A DNA stretch of 64,000 nucleotides from NCBI GenBank assembly GCA_029762625.1, contig JARVGI010000001.1, forward strand, positions 1 through 64,000, given 5' to 3'. A program made the translations under genes and the position numbers. Numbering within the stretch: the first letter of the stretch is position 1; every line of letters starts with the position of its first letter. Below the pieces are notes generated by a model that ran no database searches, was not told the DNA's origin, and worked only from the letters and a program-made list of their open reading frames with translations. Shown piece after piece: positions 7,242 to 16,389 of this stretch. The stretch comes from Methanomicrobiaceae archaeon. Lineage in GTDB: Archaea; Halobacteriota; Methanomicrobia; Methanomicrobiales; Methanomicrobiaceae.

Positions 7242-9134
7242 TTATTCTTCGAGGGTGGAAATATCTCCCAGATCCATGCCCAATTCCTGCGCTTTGAGGA
7301 CTCTTCGCATGATTTTTCCGCTCCTCGTCTTGGGGAGCGTATCGACGTATTCGAGTTCGGCGGGAACAGCAATGGGTCCGAGGGTCTGGCGCACGTGGTA
7401 CTTGAGCTCCTGGGTGAGACGGTCGGAGGGGTGCGCACCTTCGACCAGCGTGACGAATACCTTGATGATGTTTCCTTTGATGGCGTTGGGTTTGCCGATC
7501 GCCGCGGCTTCCGCCACTGCCTTGTGGGAAACGAGTGCGCTTTCCACCTCTGCGGTCCCGATATTGTGGCCCGCGACGAGAATGAGATCGTCTGAACGCC
7601 CCAGGAGCATGATATAGCCGTCATTGTCCCTGACCGCAAGGTCTCCTGCCGTATAGCAGTTCTTGATGGTGCTCCAGTATTTTCTGTACCGCTCCTCGTT
7701 CTGGTACACCATGCGCATCATCGAAGGCCATGGCTCTTTGATGACCAGGAATCCGCCCGTGCCCGGGGGGACGCTATTGCCGTCTTTGTCCACGACATCG
7801 ACCACGACGCCGGGGATCGCTTTGCCCGCGTATCCCGGCTTCATCGGTTCGCCGATGAGGGTGGTGATGATATGCATCCCCGTCTCGGTCTGCCACCATG
7901 TATCGAGGATGGGGCACCGATTGCCTCCGATGTGCTCGTAGTACCACTCAAAGGCTTCGGGATTGAGCGGTTCGCCGACCGAGCCGAGAATGCGCAGGGA
8001 AGTGAGATCGTATCGGGCGGGCCATTCCTCGCCCACCTTCATGAACATGCGTATGGCGGTCGGTGCAGTGTAGAAGATGTTGATGCCGTACTCCTCGATC
8101 AGCTTCCAGTAGATGCCGTTGTCCGGGTAGTCGGGCGTGAGCTCGGTGAGAAATATCGTTGCGCCGGTAAGCAGCGGTCCGTACACGACGTAGGTGTGTC
8201 CGGTAATCCACCCCGGGTCTGCCGTGCACCAGTAGATGTCGTTGTCGGTGACATTGAAAATCTTCCTGGTGGTGTAGTATGCGCCAACCATGTACCCGCC
8301 GCAGGTATGGATGATGCCTTTTGGTGCGCCCGTGGTTCCGGAGGTGTAGAGAATGAAGAGGGGGTCTTCCGCATCCATGATCTCGGGTTCGCAGACCGCC
8401 GCCACATCTTCCATCAGTTCATGGAAATCGACTTCGATGTCGGAGACGAGCTCCACGGGGGTTTCCTGGGTGCCCAGCACAACCACATAATCCACGGAAG
8501 GGGCATCGATGAGTGCTTCCTCGACGGTGGGTTTCAGGGGAATGGTCTTGCCGCGTCGCCGTGACACATCGGCGGTCACCACGACCTTTGCCTGTGCCCC
8601 GTTGATGCGCTGGTTGAGCGCCGATGCGCCGAACCCGGCAAACACCACGCTGTGGAGCGCGCCGATGCGTGCGCAGGCGAGCATGGCGATGACCTGTTCG
8701 GGGACCATGGGCATATAGATGCAGACGGTATCGCCCTTTCCGACGCCGAGTTTTTTCAGGCCGTTTGCAAACCTCATGACCTCCTTGTAGAGGTGTTCGT
8801 AGGTGTAGATCCGCTCCCTGTTATTCTCGCCGCGCCAGAACAGCGCGACCTTGTTCCGCCTGCTGTCGTGAACATGCCGGTCGAGACAGTTGTAGGTGAT
8901 GTTGAGTTGTGCACCTTCAAACCACCGGGCAAACGGGTATTCCCAGATTTTCACGTGCTCCCATGGTTCGTACCAGACGAGCTCGGAGGCGATCCGGTGC
9001 CAGAAGCCGTCCTGGTCGTGGAGAAACTCCCGGTACGCACTTGTATAATCCTTGAATTCTGCATTTTCCCGGTATTCGGGGTCGGGCAGGTATATTTTAC
9101 CTTCTTCAAGAGGTACTTCAAAATCCTCAGGCAC
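7242..9134 (-). CDS. acs: Acetyl-CoA synthetase (AMP-forming)
   Basis: A 630-residue enzyme activating acetate to acetyl-CoA with ATP through acetyl-AMP. Motifs: A3 loop [11 protein letters not shown] at about residue 264, WWQTETG, GRSDD, and the C-terminal [11 protein letters not shown] with the adenylation Lys near residue 607. An ACS N-terminal domain is present. In hydrogenotrophic methanogens this supplies acetyl-CoA for biosynthesis from external acetate. The GTG start at 9134 follows GGAGGTCA. The upstream region is AT-rich with a TATA box. Confidence 0.95.
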   Translation of the reverse strand: MPEDFEVPLEEGKIYLPDPEYRENAEFKDYTSAYREFLHDQDGFWHRIASELVWYEPWEHVKIWEYPFARWFEGAQLNITYNCLDRHVHDSRRNKVALFWRGENNRERIYTYEHLYKEVMRFANGLKKLGVGKGDTVCIYMPMVPEQVIAMLACARIGALHSVVFAGFGASALNQRINGAQAKVVVTADVSRRRGKTIPLKPTVEEALIDAPSVDYVVVLGTQETPVELVSDIEVDFHELMEDVAAVCEPEIMDAEDPLFILYTSGTTGAPKGIIHTCGGYMVGAYYTTRKIFNVTDNDIYWCTADPGWITGHTYVVYGPLLTGATIFLTELTPDYPDNGIYWKLIEEYGINIFYTAPTAIRMFMKVGEEWPARYDLTSLRILGSVGEPLNPEAFEWYYEHIGGNRCPILDTWWQTETGMHIITTLIGEPMKPGYAGKAIPGVVVDVVDKDGNSVPPGTGGFLVIKEPWPSMMRMVYQNEERYRKYWSTIKNCYTAGDLAVRDNDGYIMLLGRSDDLILVAGHNIGTAEVESALVSHKAVAEAAAIGKPNAIKGNIIKVFVTLVEGAHPSDRLTQELKYHVRQTLGPIAVPAELEYVDTLPKTRSGKIMRRVLKAQELGMDLGDISTLEE

Positions 9135-9160
9135 GTAGTGTGACCTCCATCTGTTCCAAA

Positions 9161-9170
9161 ATTATAATGA
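9161..9170 (-). promoter_or_regulatory. Probable TATA box of acs
   Basis: TCATTATAAT on the minus strand, 27-36 bases before the GTG start, within a longer AT-rich block (9160-9185) that offers alternative boxes. Confidence 0.4.
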
Positions 9171-9319
9171 TTAATTATTAATAACCTTTCTCAGATCAAA
9201 AAAATGGCCGGCAGACCCGCGTTCTCATGGAGATGCAAAACGAAGGTGCTGTTGCGGCCACGGATTTTTTCTATCGGAATTCGGGGGTGCAGGTCCCGAA
9301 AAGGGGATGTGTTTTTTCT

Positions 9320-9634
9320 TCAATCGTATTCCCGCCACGTGTACTTGCATTTCACGCAACGGAAGAATCGAACCTCGCTTTCATCGGCCGATCGCAGCTG
9401 GCGCAGCCACCATTCGGCCGTATCATGGCCGCAATCGGGGCACCGTACACGGGTGGTGGGAAGCGTCCGGGTCTCCTGCGTATCGTCGACGATGGTGATC
9501 TCCTTTTCCACGCGCCGGGATTTCTTCATCATCCGTTCGTCGCCTTCGACCTCACGGATGTGACCGCACTTCCTGCACTTCAACTGACCGCCGGATGACA
9601 CCATGAGGCTCTTGCAATGTGGGCAGAACATCAT
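9320..9634 (-). CDS. tfs: Transcription factor S (TFS, TFIIS-like)
   Basis: A 104-residue RNA polymerase cleavage factor that rescues backtracked complexes. It has two zinc ribbons: Cys4/Cys7/Cys20/Cys23 and Cys65/Cys68/Cys93/Cys96. The C-terminal ribbon carries the catalytic RSADE loop (Asp84-Glu85), so this is an active cleavage factor rather than an inhibitory paralogue. Length is normal. It begins MM; the second Met is an equally good start. Confidence 0.93.
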   Translation of the reverse strand: MMFCPHCKSLMVSSGGQLKCRKCGHIREVEGDERMMKKSRRVEKEITIVDDTQETRTLPTTRVRCPDCGHDTAEWWLRQLRSADESEVRFFRCVKCKYTWREYD

Positions 9635-9762
9635 CCTGTATGAATGGGATAATGATGCTGATTAACCCTTGTGTAGCGGTTATCATGGTCGCTATCCTCC
9701 GGCCCCGCCCGTCCGGGCGTATCACATAACTCTTTTTTCTCCCGGAGTTCAATGATTTATGG

Positions 9763-10572
9763 ATGGAAACACTCCTCGTCACCATCTCCTGCGTCGCGTT
9801 TTTCGCATTCCTGCTCCCCCACGGGTACAGGAAGTACTGTGCGGTGCTCGGGTGGACGAGCATTATCGCGGTCCTTTTCCTGCAGATACCCTATTTCCTG
9901 AGTGAAAATAACTTCTTCTACCCCTCGATTGCGCTGCTCTCGGTGCCATTTCTCGGCATCACCGCGCGGCTGCTGTGGCAGGAGAACGAGGCGGCATTCC
10001 AGCTGAGCCGGGCTGCGGCGGTTGCGTTTCTCATATACGTCCCGTTCGGGTTTTTCGAGCCGCTCGGCAATGCTCTTATCGGGCTGGTAGTCGGCCAGCT
10101 GGTGTGGGCATTCGACCTGATCGGCTACCCCGCCGTGCTTGATGCCGACCATATCATCGCCAGCAACGGGTTCCGTGTCGAGATCATCCTCGCCTGCACG
10201 GGCATCCAGAGCATCGCGATCATGCTCGGCGTCGCGGCGGCGGTCCCCACGACCACGAGGCAGAAAGTGCTCGCCCTGCTGGTCGTCGTACCGGTGATCT
10301 ATCTCCTGAACCTCGGCCGCAATGTATTCGTTATTCTCGCCTACACGGGGCAGTGGTTTCCCTATCTCCCGGAAATTGCATCGAATGGGGAATATGGATT
10401 TGAGAGTTTCTTCTGGGCCCACAATGTCATCTGCGAACTCCTTGCGCTGGTAGCCCTTATCGCCATCGCCTATGGGCTGTTCCTGATCATCCCCCGCCTC
10501 GGATCGTTGGCGGACGACCTCTTCTCCCTCTACCGGGCCGAGCTTATGAGAGTTGCCGGTAAAGGTAGATGA
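9763..10572 (+). CDS. artA: Archaeosortase A
   Basis: A 269-residue polytopic membrane transpeptidase-like enzyme of the exosortase/archaeosortase family, which processes PGF-CTERM surface proteins and links them to a lipid anchor. About seven membrane segments are visible. The catalytic triad positions are Cys145 (ACTGIQS), Arg186 (NLGRNVF) and His220 (FWAHNVICE). No PGF-CTERM substrate is encoded in this window. Its 3' end overlaps by 29 bases the convergent CDP-alcohol phosphatidyltransferase gene, a notable neighbour because ArtA-dependent anchoring needs polar archaeal lipids. Start ATG at 9763 follows CCGGAG. Confidence 0.9.
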   Translation: METLLVTISCVAFFAFLLPHGYRKYCAVLGWTSIIAVLFLQIPYFLSENNFFYPSIALLSVPFLGITARLLWQENEAAFQLSRAAAVAFLIYVPFGFFEPLGNALIGLVVGQLVWAFDLIGYPAVLDADHIIASNGFRVEIILACTGIQSIAIMLGVAAAVPTTTRQKVLALLVVVPVIYLLNLGRNVFVILAYTGQWFPYLPEIASNGEYGFESFFWAHNVICELLALVALIAIAYGLFLIIPRLGSLADDLFSLYRAELMRVAGKGR

Positions 10573-11176
10573 TCCGCTGGATCGCTGAGAGATTGGTGCA
10601 GAGCGCAATGATCAGGATGGAAACCCACATCAGCCCGGTCACCCCGCCGACGATCAGGACGAGAAGTGTTTCCGGGCGCCCGAAAAACCCGACGCCTTCG
10701 AGCGGATCGTTGATTTTGCCCTGTACCCGTTCTGAATATCCCACTTCCGCGTAGACGACGGGTTTGATGAAGGTATTCATCATCGATCCGATGATGGCCA
10801 GCGCCGCCACCCCCGCATCCGCGGTTTCGGCCACGGGCAGGATGAGGCTGATGCTGGCCATCCCGGAGATGCCGATGCCGAGGAGTGCGAGGCCGTCCAC
10901 GTACTTGTCCACAATCCAGTCAAATACCGCCCCGAACTGGCTTTCCCTGTCCATTTTCCGGGCGACGGTCCCGTCGACAAGATCGAGGATCCCGGAGAGG
11001 AACAGCAGGATGCTGCCCGCCAGAAATGCCTGGATGGAGAAGAGGTACGCGCAGCTGATGCCGAAGAGAAGGGAGATGAGGGAGATCTGGTTCGGGGTCA
11101 TCCCTATCCTGATGAAGACTCCGGCAAGCGGCTCCAGACGCTCAATGACGTAGGGACGGAGGGCGGTAATATTCAT
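10544..11176 (-). CDS. CDP-alcohol phosphatidyltransferase (archaetidylinositol phosphate synthase-like)
   Basis: A 210-residue integral membrane enzyme that transfers a CDP-activated archaeol to a polar head group. The family signature D-x2-D-G-x2-A-R-x8-G-x3-D-x3-D is complete: Asp65, Asp68, Gly69, Ala72, Arg73, Gly82, Asp86, Asp90. About six membrane segments follow the usual plan. Length and the C-terminal region suggest archaetidylinositol phosphate synthase, but archaetidylserine or glycerol synthase cannot be excluded. A TATA box with an adjacent inverted repeat precedes it. Confidence 0.85.
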   Translation of the reverse strand: MNITALRPYVIERLEPLAGVFIRIGMTPNQISLISLLFGISCAYLFSIQAFLAGSILLFLSGILDLVDGTVARKMDRESQFGAVFDWIVDKYVDGLALLGIGISGMASISLILPVAETADAGVAALAIIGSMMNTFIKPVVYAEVGYSERVQGKINDPLEGVGFFGRPETLLVLIVGGVTGLMWVSILIIALCTNLSAIQRIIYLYRQLS

Positions 11177-11195
11177 GCGTCTTCATTGCATAAAT

Positions 11196-11218
11196 TGGCG
11201 TAAACGCCATTAAATATT
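11196..11218 (-). promoter_or_regulatory. TATA box with abutting inverted repeat before the phosphatidyltransferase gene
   Basis: On the minus strand AATATTTAAT (11209-11218) is followed at once by TGGCGT-TT-ACGCCA (11196-11209), a 6-bp inverted repeat around two bases, 20-33 bases before the ATG at 11176. A protein bound here would overlap the transcription start, so a repressor site is plausible. Confidence 0.45.
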
Positions 11219-11291
11219 GTTTTATTTTTGTCTCCCTGCACGTTCCGGGCGCAGAGCGGTGCGCCGGTTCCGGACTGCGCTGCAGAACTAC

Positions 11292-11300
11292 TTTAAATAT
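11292..11300 (+). promoter_or_regulatory. TATA box of the riboflavin-pathway reductase gene
   Basis: TTTAAATAT lies 30-38 bases before the ATG at 11330, implying a very short leader. No ribosome site is obvious except AGGGG close to the start. Confidence 0.5.
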
Positions 11301-11329
11301 GCACAATATACCCTTAAGCAAGGGGTTCT

Positions 11330-12013
11330 ATGTCATTCCAGCGCAACAGGCCGTACGTTCTCATCATGTCGGAAATCACCGTGGACGGCAAGCTTACCTT
11401 GCAACGCGGCGCATCCAGCAAAATTCTCATGCAGTACATGGATCATGAGACCGAACTCCTCCTTCACGCGACGCGTGCGGAGTACGACGCCATCATGGTC
11501 GGGTCACGCACCATTGCCATCGACAACTCGTATCTCACCGTTCGTCTCGTCGAAGGAACGCAGCCGGTGCGGGTCATTCCGAACAGCATGGCCGACATTT
11601 CCCTCGACGCCAACGTCCTGAACCCTGACGCACCCACCCTGATCGCGGTGTGCGCGCAGGCGCCTGCCGACCGGGTCGGGGCGATCCGGGAGCGGGGTGC
11701 CGACGTGGTGGTGGCAGGCGAGACGAAGGTCGATCTGCCGCTCCTGATGCAGATCCTCGCCGAGAACTACGACGTGAGGAGTCTTATGGTGGAAGGCGGC
11801 CCGACCCTGAACTACCACATGCTGCACCACGGGCTTGTGGATGCGGTCCGCCTCATCCATCTCCCCTTTATCGTGGGTGGAGAGGATACGCCTTCACTGG
11901 TCGGCGGACCGCATATTGAGTCCGTGGAGGAGATGTACCGCCTCCAGCTGACGGCCCACTACCTCTGCGGCAGCAATCTGGTGACAGAATATTCCGTCCT
12001 GTACGGGGAGTGA
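11330..12013 (+). CDS. arfC: 2,5-diamino-6-ribosylamino-pyrimidinone 5'-phosphate reductase (RibD C-terminal type)
   Basis: A 227-residue single-domain reductase of the RibD C-terminal/dihydrofolate-reductase fold. It reduces the ribosyl side chain of the early riboflavin and F420 (Fo) precursor with NAD(P)H. Landmarks are the N-terminal MSEITVDGK, VGSRTIAIDN near residue 65, the strand LMVEGGPTLNYHML and the late FIVGGEDTPSLVGG. Archaea use this stand-alone form, so lack of a deaminase domain is normal. The gene is followed after 4 bases by sppA. Confidence 0.88.
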   Translation: MSFQRNRPYVLIMSEITVDGKLTLQRGASSKILMQYMDHETELLLHATRAEYDAIMVGSRTIAIDNSYLTVRLVEGTQPVRVIPNSMADISLDANVLNPDAPTLIAVCAQAPADRVGAIRERGADVVVAGETKVDLPLLMQILAENYDVRSLMVEGGPTLNYHMLHHGLVDAVRLIHLPFIVGGEDTPSLVGGPHIESVEEMYRLQLTAHYLCGSNLVTEYSVLYGE

Positions 12014-12017
12014 CCCG

Positions 12018-12842
12018 GTGGCATGGCTCGATGACGAAGCCCGGCGCATACAGTCCCGCGCGAAAGGAAAAAAGCGCAGAAAGCTGATTGCTGCACTCGC
12101 GGTTGTACTCGTGATCATCGTCGGACTCGCGATCGCCGGACTCCTCGTCACCTATGCCGATGAGCGAAAGATCACGGTGATCAGGATCGAGGGAACGATG
12201 GTCACCGGCAATTTCTACGGTGACGGCTATGTGGGGAGCGAGTTCGTGGGGATGGAGCTCAGACGAGCCGCCGACGATCCTCTCGTCGAGGCCATCGTGC
12301 TCAGGGTGAACAGCCCGGGCGGGTCGCCAGCGGCGGCACAGGAGATTATCCGTGATCTCGAGTACGCAAGGACGCGAAAACCGGTGGTCGTGTCCATGGG
12401 GGATATGGCCGCATCGGCAGCTTACTATGTCAGTTCCCACGCCGATCGCATTTATGCCAGCCCCGATACCATCACGGGGAGCATCGGCACTGCCTGGACG
12501 TTCTACGATCTCAGCGACTACCTCGAGGAGGAGGGGATTGGTGTCGATGTGGTGAAATCCGGTTCGAAAAAGGATATGACGTCGGGCTATCGCCCTCTCA
12601 CCGATGAGGAGCGCGCATATGCCCAGGAGATCGTCGATCAGAGTTACGAGGCGTTTGTGGCGGATGTCGTGGCGCAGCGGGAGGTCTCCCGCGATATTCT
12701 CGAGGACGCCCGGATCTTCCGGGGCGAGGAAGCACGTGCCGTCGGCCTCATCGACGATCTGGGCAACCTCTACGATGCCATCGAGGGTGCGCAGGTCCTT
12801 GCCGGGACCGCTAGATCATCGCTTTCGGCGGTGCTTTCATGA
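12018..12842 (+). CDS. sppA: Signal peptide peptidase SppA (S49 family)
   Basis: A 274-residue membrane-anchored serine protease that degrades leftover signal peptides. One N-terminal membrane helix (about residues 22-44) follows a basic stretch. The catalytic nucleophile Ser133 lies in GDMAASAAYY and the general base is probably Lys185 in GSKKDM, matching the Ser/Lys dyad spacing of the short archaeal and Bacillus enzymes. RVNSPGGS precedes it. It starts with GTG 4 bases after the previous stop. Its last 32 bases overlap convergent truD. Confidence 0.92.
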   Translation: MAWLDDEARRIQSRAKGKKRRKLIAALAVVLVIIVGLAIAGLLVTYADERKITVIRIEGTMVTGNFYGDGYVGSEFVGMELRRAADDPLVEAIVLRVNSPGGSPAAAQEIIRDLEYARTRKPVVVSMGDMAASAAYYVSSHADRIYASPDTITGSIGTAWTFYDLSDYLEEEGIGVDVVKSGSKKDMTSGYRPLTDEERAYAQEIVDQSYEAFVADVVAQREVSRDILEDARIFRGEEARAVGLIDDLGNLYDAIEGAQVLAGTARSSLSAVLS

Positions 12843-14079
12843 ATTCCCTGCACACCGTGGTGGCGTAGGTTCCGGGGGGGAGGGTAAACCGGAGCCCGAG
12901 GGTGCGGTCCGCCGCATCGACGCCGATCTCAGTTGTGATCAGCGCGGGGCGGAACGCTCCTGCGAACCGCACGTCCACCACATCGGAGATGCGCGCAAAA
13001 TCGCTCTTCTGTACGCCGTCATTCTCCATAATGCCCTCCGAGAAATCCTCCATGCGGCCTCGCGCTGCCGGCGCCTCCGCGCCCGGGATGCCGAGGGCGA
13101 TGACGCAGCGTTTGCGGCGGAGGTGAACGGCGGCGGTGTGCCGGTTCTGTTCGGTGACGAGATCTGCCTTGCCGTGGGCAAAGAGTAACACATCGCCCGG
13201 GACGGGCTCTTCCATGGGCCATGCCTCCTCCATCCTCCTGCTGAGCGTCTCGTTGAACAGGTACGACTGGTAGGCGCTCACGAACATGGACCGCAGTTTG
13301 GGAGGGAGGGTCTGCAGGGCCCCCGTGTAGTCGTCCGGGTGGCCGACAAGGTGGTGCAGCAGGGCCCGCTCGTACCTGAGCTGAACGGGAAACACCCTGA
13401 GCACCTCCCGCGCATCCATGGTCTCCGCATAGAGCGTCCGTGCCGTTCTCGTCTCTTCGGGCTCGATTGCATGCGCCTCCCCGACGTATACCCGCACTGC
13501 CTCCTCGAATTCGCCCCGCAGCATGTGAAGACCAACCGTGTGGGTGACCGGGCGAAGGCCCCCGAACCGCTGGATGCCGAAGTAGTTGGGAAGGCCGGAT
13601 GCCGCGGCAGCCGCGACCATCGCAGCCTCCGCTTCGAGCTCCTCCGCCCGGCAGTCGCGGACGGTGATGGCAAAGCGGTTGCCCTCGAGGTCGCCGAGGT
13701 TGAGAGGGGTGCGGGCGCGGCCCACCGCCTCGATCCCAAGATCGCGCAGGGTGATCCGTTCGAGGTCGTCGGGCGATGCGTCGTAGATGGAAATATACTG
13801 GGTCGTCACCGCGCGCCGGTCTTTGGTGCCCGCCCAGCCGATGCGGCGGTGGCTGATCCCGAGCGCCCGGGCAATTTCCTTGACCGCCCGCTGGGTCTCC
13901 CAGTTTCTCTTGGTCAGGCGGCAGATGAGGTGGGCCCCCTCGTTGCCGATGGCGAGCGGGAGTTCCTCGACCACGAAATCCTCCGGCGCGGTGCGGAGCA
14001 CTCCCCCGATCCCGGGCGTTTCGGTTGCGTAGTAGCGCATGCCGAGGTCGTGCTCGAGGGGGTAGGGCGTGGGTTTCAT
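12811..14079 (-). CDS. truD: tRNA pseudouridine synthase TruD
   Basis: A 422-residue TruD-family enzyme making pseudouridine 13 in tRNA. The catalytic Asp87 lies in GWAGTKDRRA, and NYFGIQRFG and the insertion domain are present as in archaeal TruD. The ATG at 14079 overlaps the pth2 stop (ATGA), so pth2 and truD form an operon. A longer reading upstream lies inside pth2 and is rejected. The stop overlaps sppA convergently. Confidence 0.93.
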   Translation of the reverse strand: MKPTPYPLEHDLGMRYYATETPGIGGVLRTAPEDFVVEELPLAIGNEGAHLICRLTKRNWETQRAVKEIARALGISHRRIGWAGTKDRRAVTTQYISIYDASPDDLERITLRDLGIEAVGRARTPLNLGDLEGNRFAITVRDCRAEELEAEAAMVAAAAASGLPNYFGIQRFGGLRPVTHTVGLHMLRGEFEEAVRVYVGEAHAIEPEETRTARTLYAETMDAREVLRVFPVQLRYERALLHHLVGHPDDYTGALQTLPPKLRSMFVSAYQSYLFNETLSRRMEEAWPMEEPVPGDVLLFAHGKADLVTEQNRHTAAVHLRRKRCVIALGIPGAEAPAARGRMEDFSEGIMENDGVQKSDFARISDVVDVRFAGAFRPALITTEIGVDAADRTLGLRFTLPPGTYATTVCREFMKAPPKAMI

Positions 14080-14444
14080 AGCAGCGAGAGACCGCCGCAT
14101 ATCCGGTCGAGCTCCTCGGATTTCGCCGGCCCCAGCCCGAGTGCGGTCACGGTGCCCGGGGGGATCTCCGTCAGCCCTGCATCGGTGACGAGGGACGCGG
14201 CGATGCCCGCCTGTTCTGCAATGACCTTGAGCTCGTAGAGCTCCCGCGCACTGTTCACTTTCAGCACCACTTTTTTCTGTCCCTCGGCAAGCCATTGCTT
14301 TTTGAGCATCCTGTCCGCCTTTTCACAGGCGCCGACCGATGCATGGGCGATCTGTGCGCATTTTTTCCCGCAGCTCATTTTAATATCGTTTCTGATGATA
14401 AGGCACTGCTTCCACCTGAATTCGGGATCGGTTGTCATCTCCAT
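14076..14444 (-). CDS. pth2: Peptidyl-tRNA hydrolase, archaeal Pth2 type
   Basis: A 122-residue enzyme that releases tRNA from peptidyl-tRNA. The Pth2 signature is visible near the N-terminus (KMSCGKKCAQIAHASVGA), followed by KVVLKVNSARELYEL, LVTDAGLTEIPPGT and LGLGPAKSEELD, giving the standard fold. The start is either ATG 14444 or ATG 14438; neither has a strong ribosome site. The intergenic gap to the divergent reductase gene is about 60 bases. Confidence 0.92.
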   Translation of the reverse strand: MEMTTDPEFRWKQCLIIRNDIKMSCGKKCAQIAHASVGACEKADRMLKKQWLAEGQKKVVLKVNSARELYELKVIAEQAGIAASLVTDAGLTEIPPGTVTALGLGPAKSEELDRICGGLSLL

Positions 14445-14506
14445 ATGATGTGAGGACTTCTGCATCAAATAGGTTATTTGGCTCCTTTGCGAACCTTGAG
14501 GTACGG

Positions 14507-15673
14507 ATGGACGGGCGACGGGTGTACGATGTGGTCGTGGTCGGTGCAGGGCCCTGCGGGAGCGCAGCGGCACGGGCATGTACGGAACAGGGGCTGGCGA
14601 CCCTTGTCGTCGAGGAGCACGCCACCATCGGCCATCCCGTCCAGTGCGCCGGCCTGCTCAGCTGCGCGGCGTTCGCCGAGTGCGGGGTGTCCGGGCGATC
14701 GGTGATCCAGCAGGTGCGCGGGGCCCGGGTGGTCACGGAATCCGGCTCTGAGCTGGTATTCGATGCCGGGGCCCCGAAGGCGGTGGTGGCAGACCGCGGG
14801 CAGCTCGATCGGGAGATGGCGGAAGCGGCGGCCCGGGCGGGCGCGGAGATCCGGCTCAAGACCGCGGTGGTGGGCAGACACGACCGGGAGCTCGTCACGA
14901 GAGGGGTCGACGGGACGGGGCGCATCCGGTCGCAGCTGGTGATCGCCGCCGACGGGCCCCGGAGCAGCATCGCGCGCATGCTGGGATTGGAGCGGTCGCC
15001 GGTCTTTCTCGCCGGGATCCAGGCGGATATCGTGCGCCCCATGGACGGGCGCTACGTTGAGCTCTATCCCGACTGCTCGCCGGAATTCTTCGGGTGGGCC
15101 ATCCCCGCAGGGCATCACCGCGCCCGGGTCGGGCTCTGCGGGACGCAGCACGTGAACGAGCGGTTCATGCACCTTCTCAAGACCGCCGGGGGGGATGGCT
15201 GCCTTCATCTTGTCACCGGGACCATTCCCCTCGGCGTGATGCCGCAGACCTATGGGGGGCGCACCCTGTTCGTCGGGGATGCGGCCGGGTTCGCGAAGCC
15301 CACCTCGGGGGGCGGGATCTACACGGGGGTGCGGTCGGCGAAGCTTGCCGCAGAGGTCGCCGTACGCTGCTGCGATGAGGGAGACTTCTCCAACGAGGCC
15401 CTTCGCAGGTATGAGCGTCGCTGGAAGGAGGATTTCGGGCACGAACTTGCCCTCGGGTTCCGCATTTTCAAGGTACGGCAGCGCTTCGGCCCGGCCCAGA
15501 CAGATGTGCTGGTCCGCACCCTCAACGATCCCGACCTGATCGCGGAGATCGTGCGCCATGGCGATATGGACCGGCCCGGGGTGCTGGTGCGCCGCCTCGC
15601 CAGAAATCCCGTACTGTTCAAACAATTTTTATCATTCTGTGGGAACGAATTAAAAAATGTAATAATAAAGTAA
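14507..15673 (+). CDS. Geranylgeranyl reductase family FAD enzyme
   Basis: A 388-residue flavoprotein of the digeranylgeranylglycerophospholipid reductase family, which saturates the isoprenoid chains of archaeal lipids. The FAD-binding [14 protein letters not shown] is at the N-terminus, [18 protein letters not shown] in the middle, and an N-terminal substrate-side motif [10 protein letters not shown] follows. Methanogens usually carry several paralogues, so the exact substrate (lipid, quinone-like or other) is open. ATG 14507 was chosen because GAGGT lies just before it; the upstream extension overlaps pth2. Confidence 0.82.
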   Translation: MDGRRVYDVVVVGAGPCGSAAARACTEQGLATLVVEEHATIGHPVQCAGLLSCAAFAECGVSGRSVIQQVRGARVVTESGSELVFDAGAPKAVVADRGQLDREMAEAAARAGAEIRLKTAVVGRHDRELVTRGVDGTGRIRSQLVIAADGPRSSIARMLGLERSPVFLAGIQADIVRPMDGRYVELYPDCSPEFFGWAIPAGHHRARVGLCGTQHVNERFMHLLKTAGGDGCLHLVTGTIPLGVMPQTYGGRTLFVGDAAGFAKPTSGGGIYTGVRSAKLAAEVAVRCCDEGDFSNEALRRYERRWKEDFGHELALGFRIFKVRQRFGPAQTDVLVRTLNDPDLIAEIVRHGDMDRPGVLVRRLARNPVLFKQFLSFCGNELKNVIIK

Positions 15674-15728
15674 CACTGTTAATAGCTTTTAGCACACAGG
15701 GTAAGATATATAAACAATTATGTGTTAC
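15670..15728 (+). promoter_or_regulatory. cbiM promoter: TATA box flanked by inverted GTAACAC / GTGTTAC heptamers
   Basis: The TATA box ATATATAAA is at 15706-15714, 34 bases before the cbiM ATG. GTAACAC (15670-15676) lies upstream and its exact reverse complement GTGTTAC (15722-15728) downstream, 45 bases apart. The heptamer resembles NikR half-sites reported for some bacteria, although the order here is reversed. Metal-dependent control of this transporter would be logical. Confidence 0.5.
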
Positions 15729-15747
15729 TGATCGTTCAGGTGTATGT

Positions 15748-16389
15748 ATGCATATTCCTGATGCGTTTCTACCGATTGGCCAGGCGATCGTCTACTGGAT
15801 TATCGCCCTCGTATTTTTTGCGCTTGCCCTGCGATGGGCGAAACGTGAACTGAATGAAGCCCGGATCCCGCTGGTAGCCGTTCTGGCGGCGGGCATTTTC
15901 GCCCTGCAGGCGTTCAATCTCCCCATCGCCATGGGGACCAGCGGCCACCTGGTGGGCGGAGCGCTCGCCGCAATCGTGCTCGGTTCGCCGTACGGGGCCG
16001 TGTTCATCCTGACCCTGGTGCTAATCATCCAGGGATTCATCTTCGGCGACGGCGGCATCACCGTCATGGGGGCCAACATCATCAATATGGGGGTAATCGG
16101 CGGTTTTGTCGGGTTTTATTCGTACAAGGGCCTGAAAGCCGCCCTCGGCTCGCCGTACATTTCCGCGGGGATCGCCGCATGGCTTGCGTGCGTTATCCCC
16201 GCCCTCGCTGCATCGGTGGAACTGTTTATCGCCGGCACATTCCCGCTCGTCCCGGGACTGATCGCCATGGGAACGTACCATGCGGTCATCGGGGTCATCG
16301 AGGGCGCGATCACGGCGATTGCCCTCTACCTGATAGCAACCGTGCGCCCGGACATCCTTGAACTGCCGGCGGGGGCGGTGGCATCATGA
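15748..16389 (+). CDS. cbiM: CbiM-type substrate-binding membrane subunit of ECF metal transporter
   Basis: A 213-residue polytopic membrane protein, the substrate-specificity subunit of a cobalt or nickel ECF transporter. It begins with the invariant MHIPDAF, where His2 and the free N-terminus coordinate the metal ion, and has seven or so membrane segments with GTSGHLVGG and [12 protein letters not shown]. The stop overlaps the next gene (ATGATGG). First gene of cbiM-N-O-Q. Co2+ versus Ni2+ cannot be decided from sequence; methanogens need both. Confidence 0.9.
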   Translation: MHIPDAFLPIGQAIVYWIIALVFFALALRWAKRELNEARIPLVAVLAAGIFALQAFNLPIAMGTSGHLVGGALAAIVLGSPYGAVFILTLVLIIQGFIFGDGGITVMGANIINMGVIGGFVGFYSYKGLKAALGSPYISAGIAAWLACVIPALAASVELFIAGTFPLVPGLIAMGTYHAVIGVIEGAITAIALYLIATVRPDILELPAGAVAS

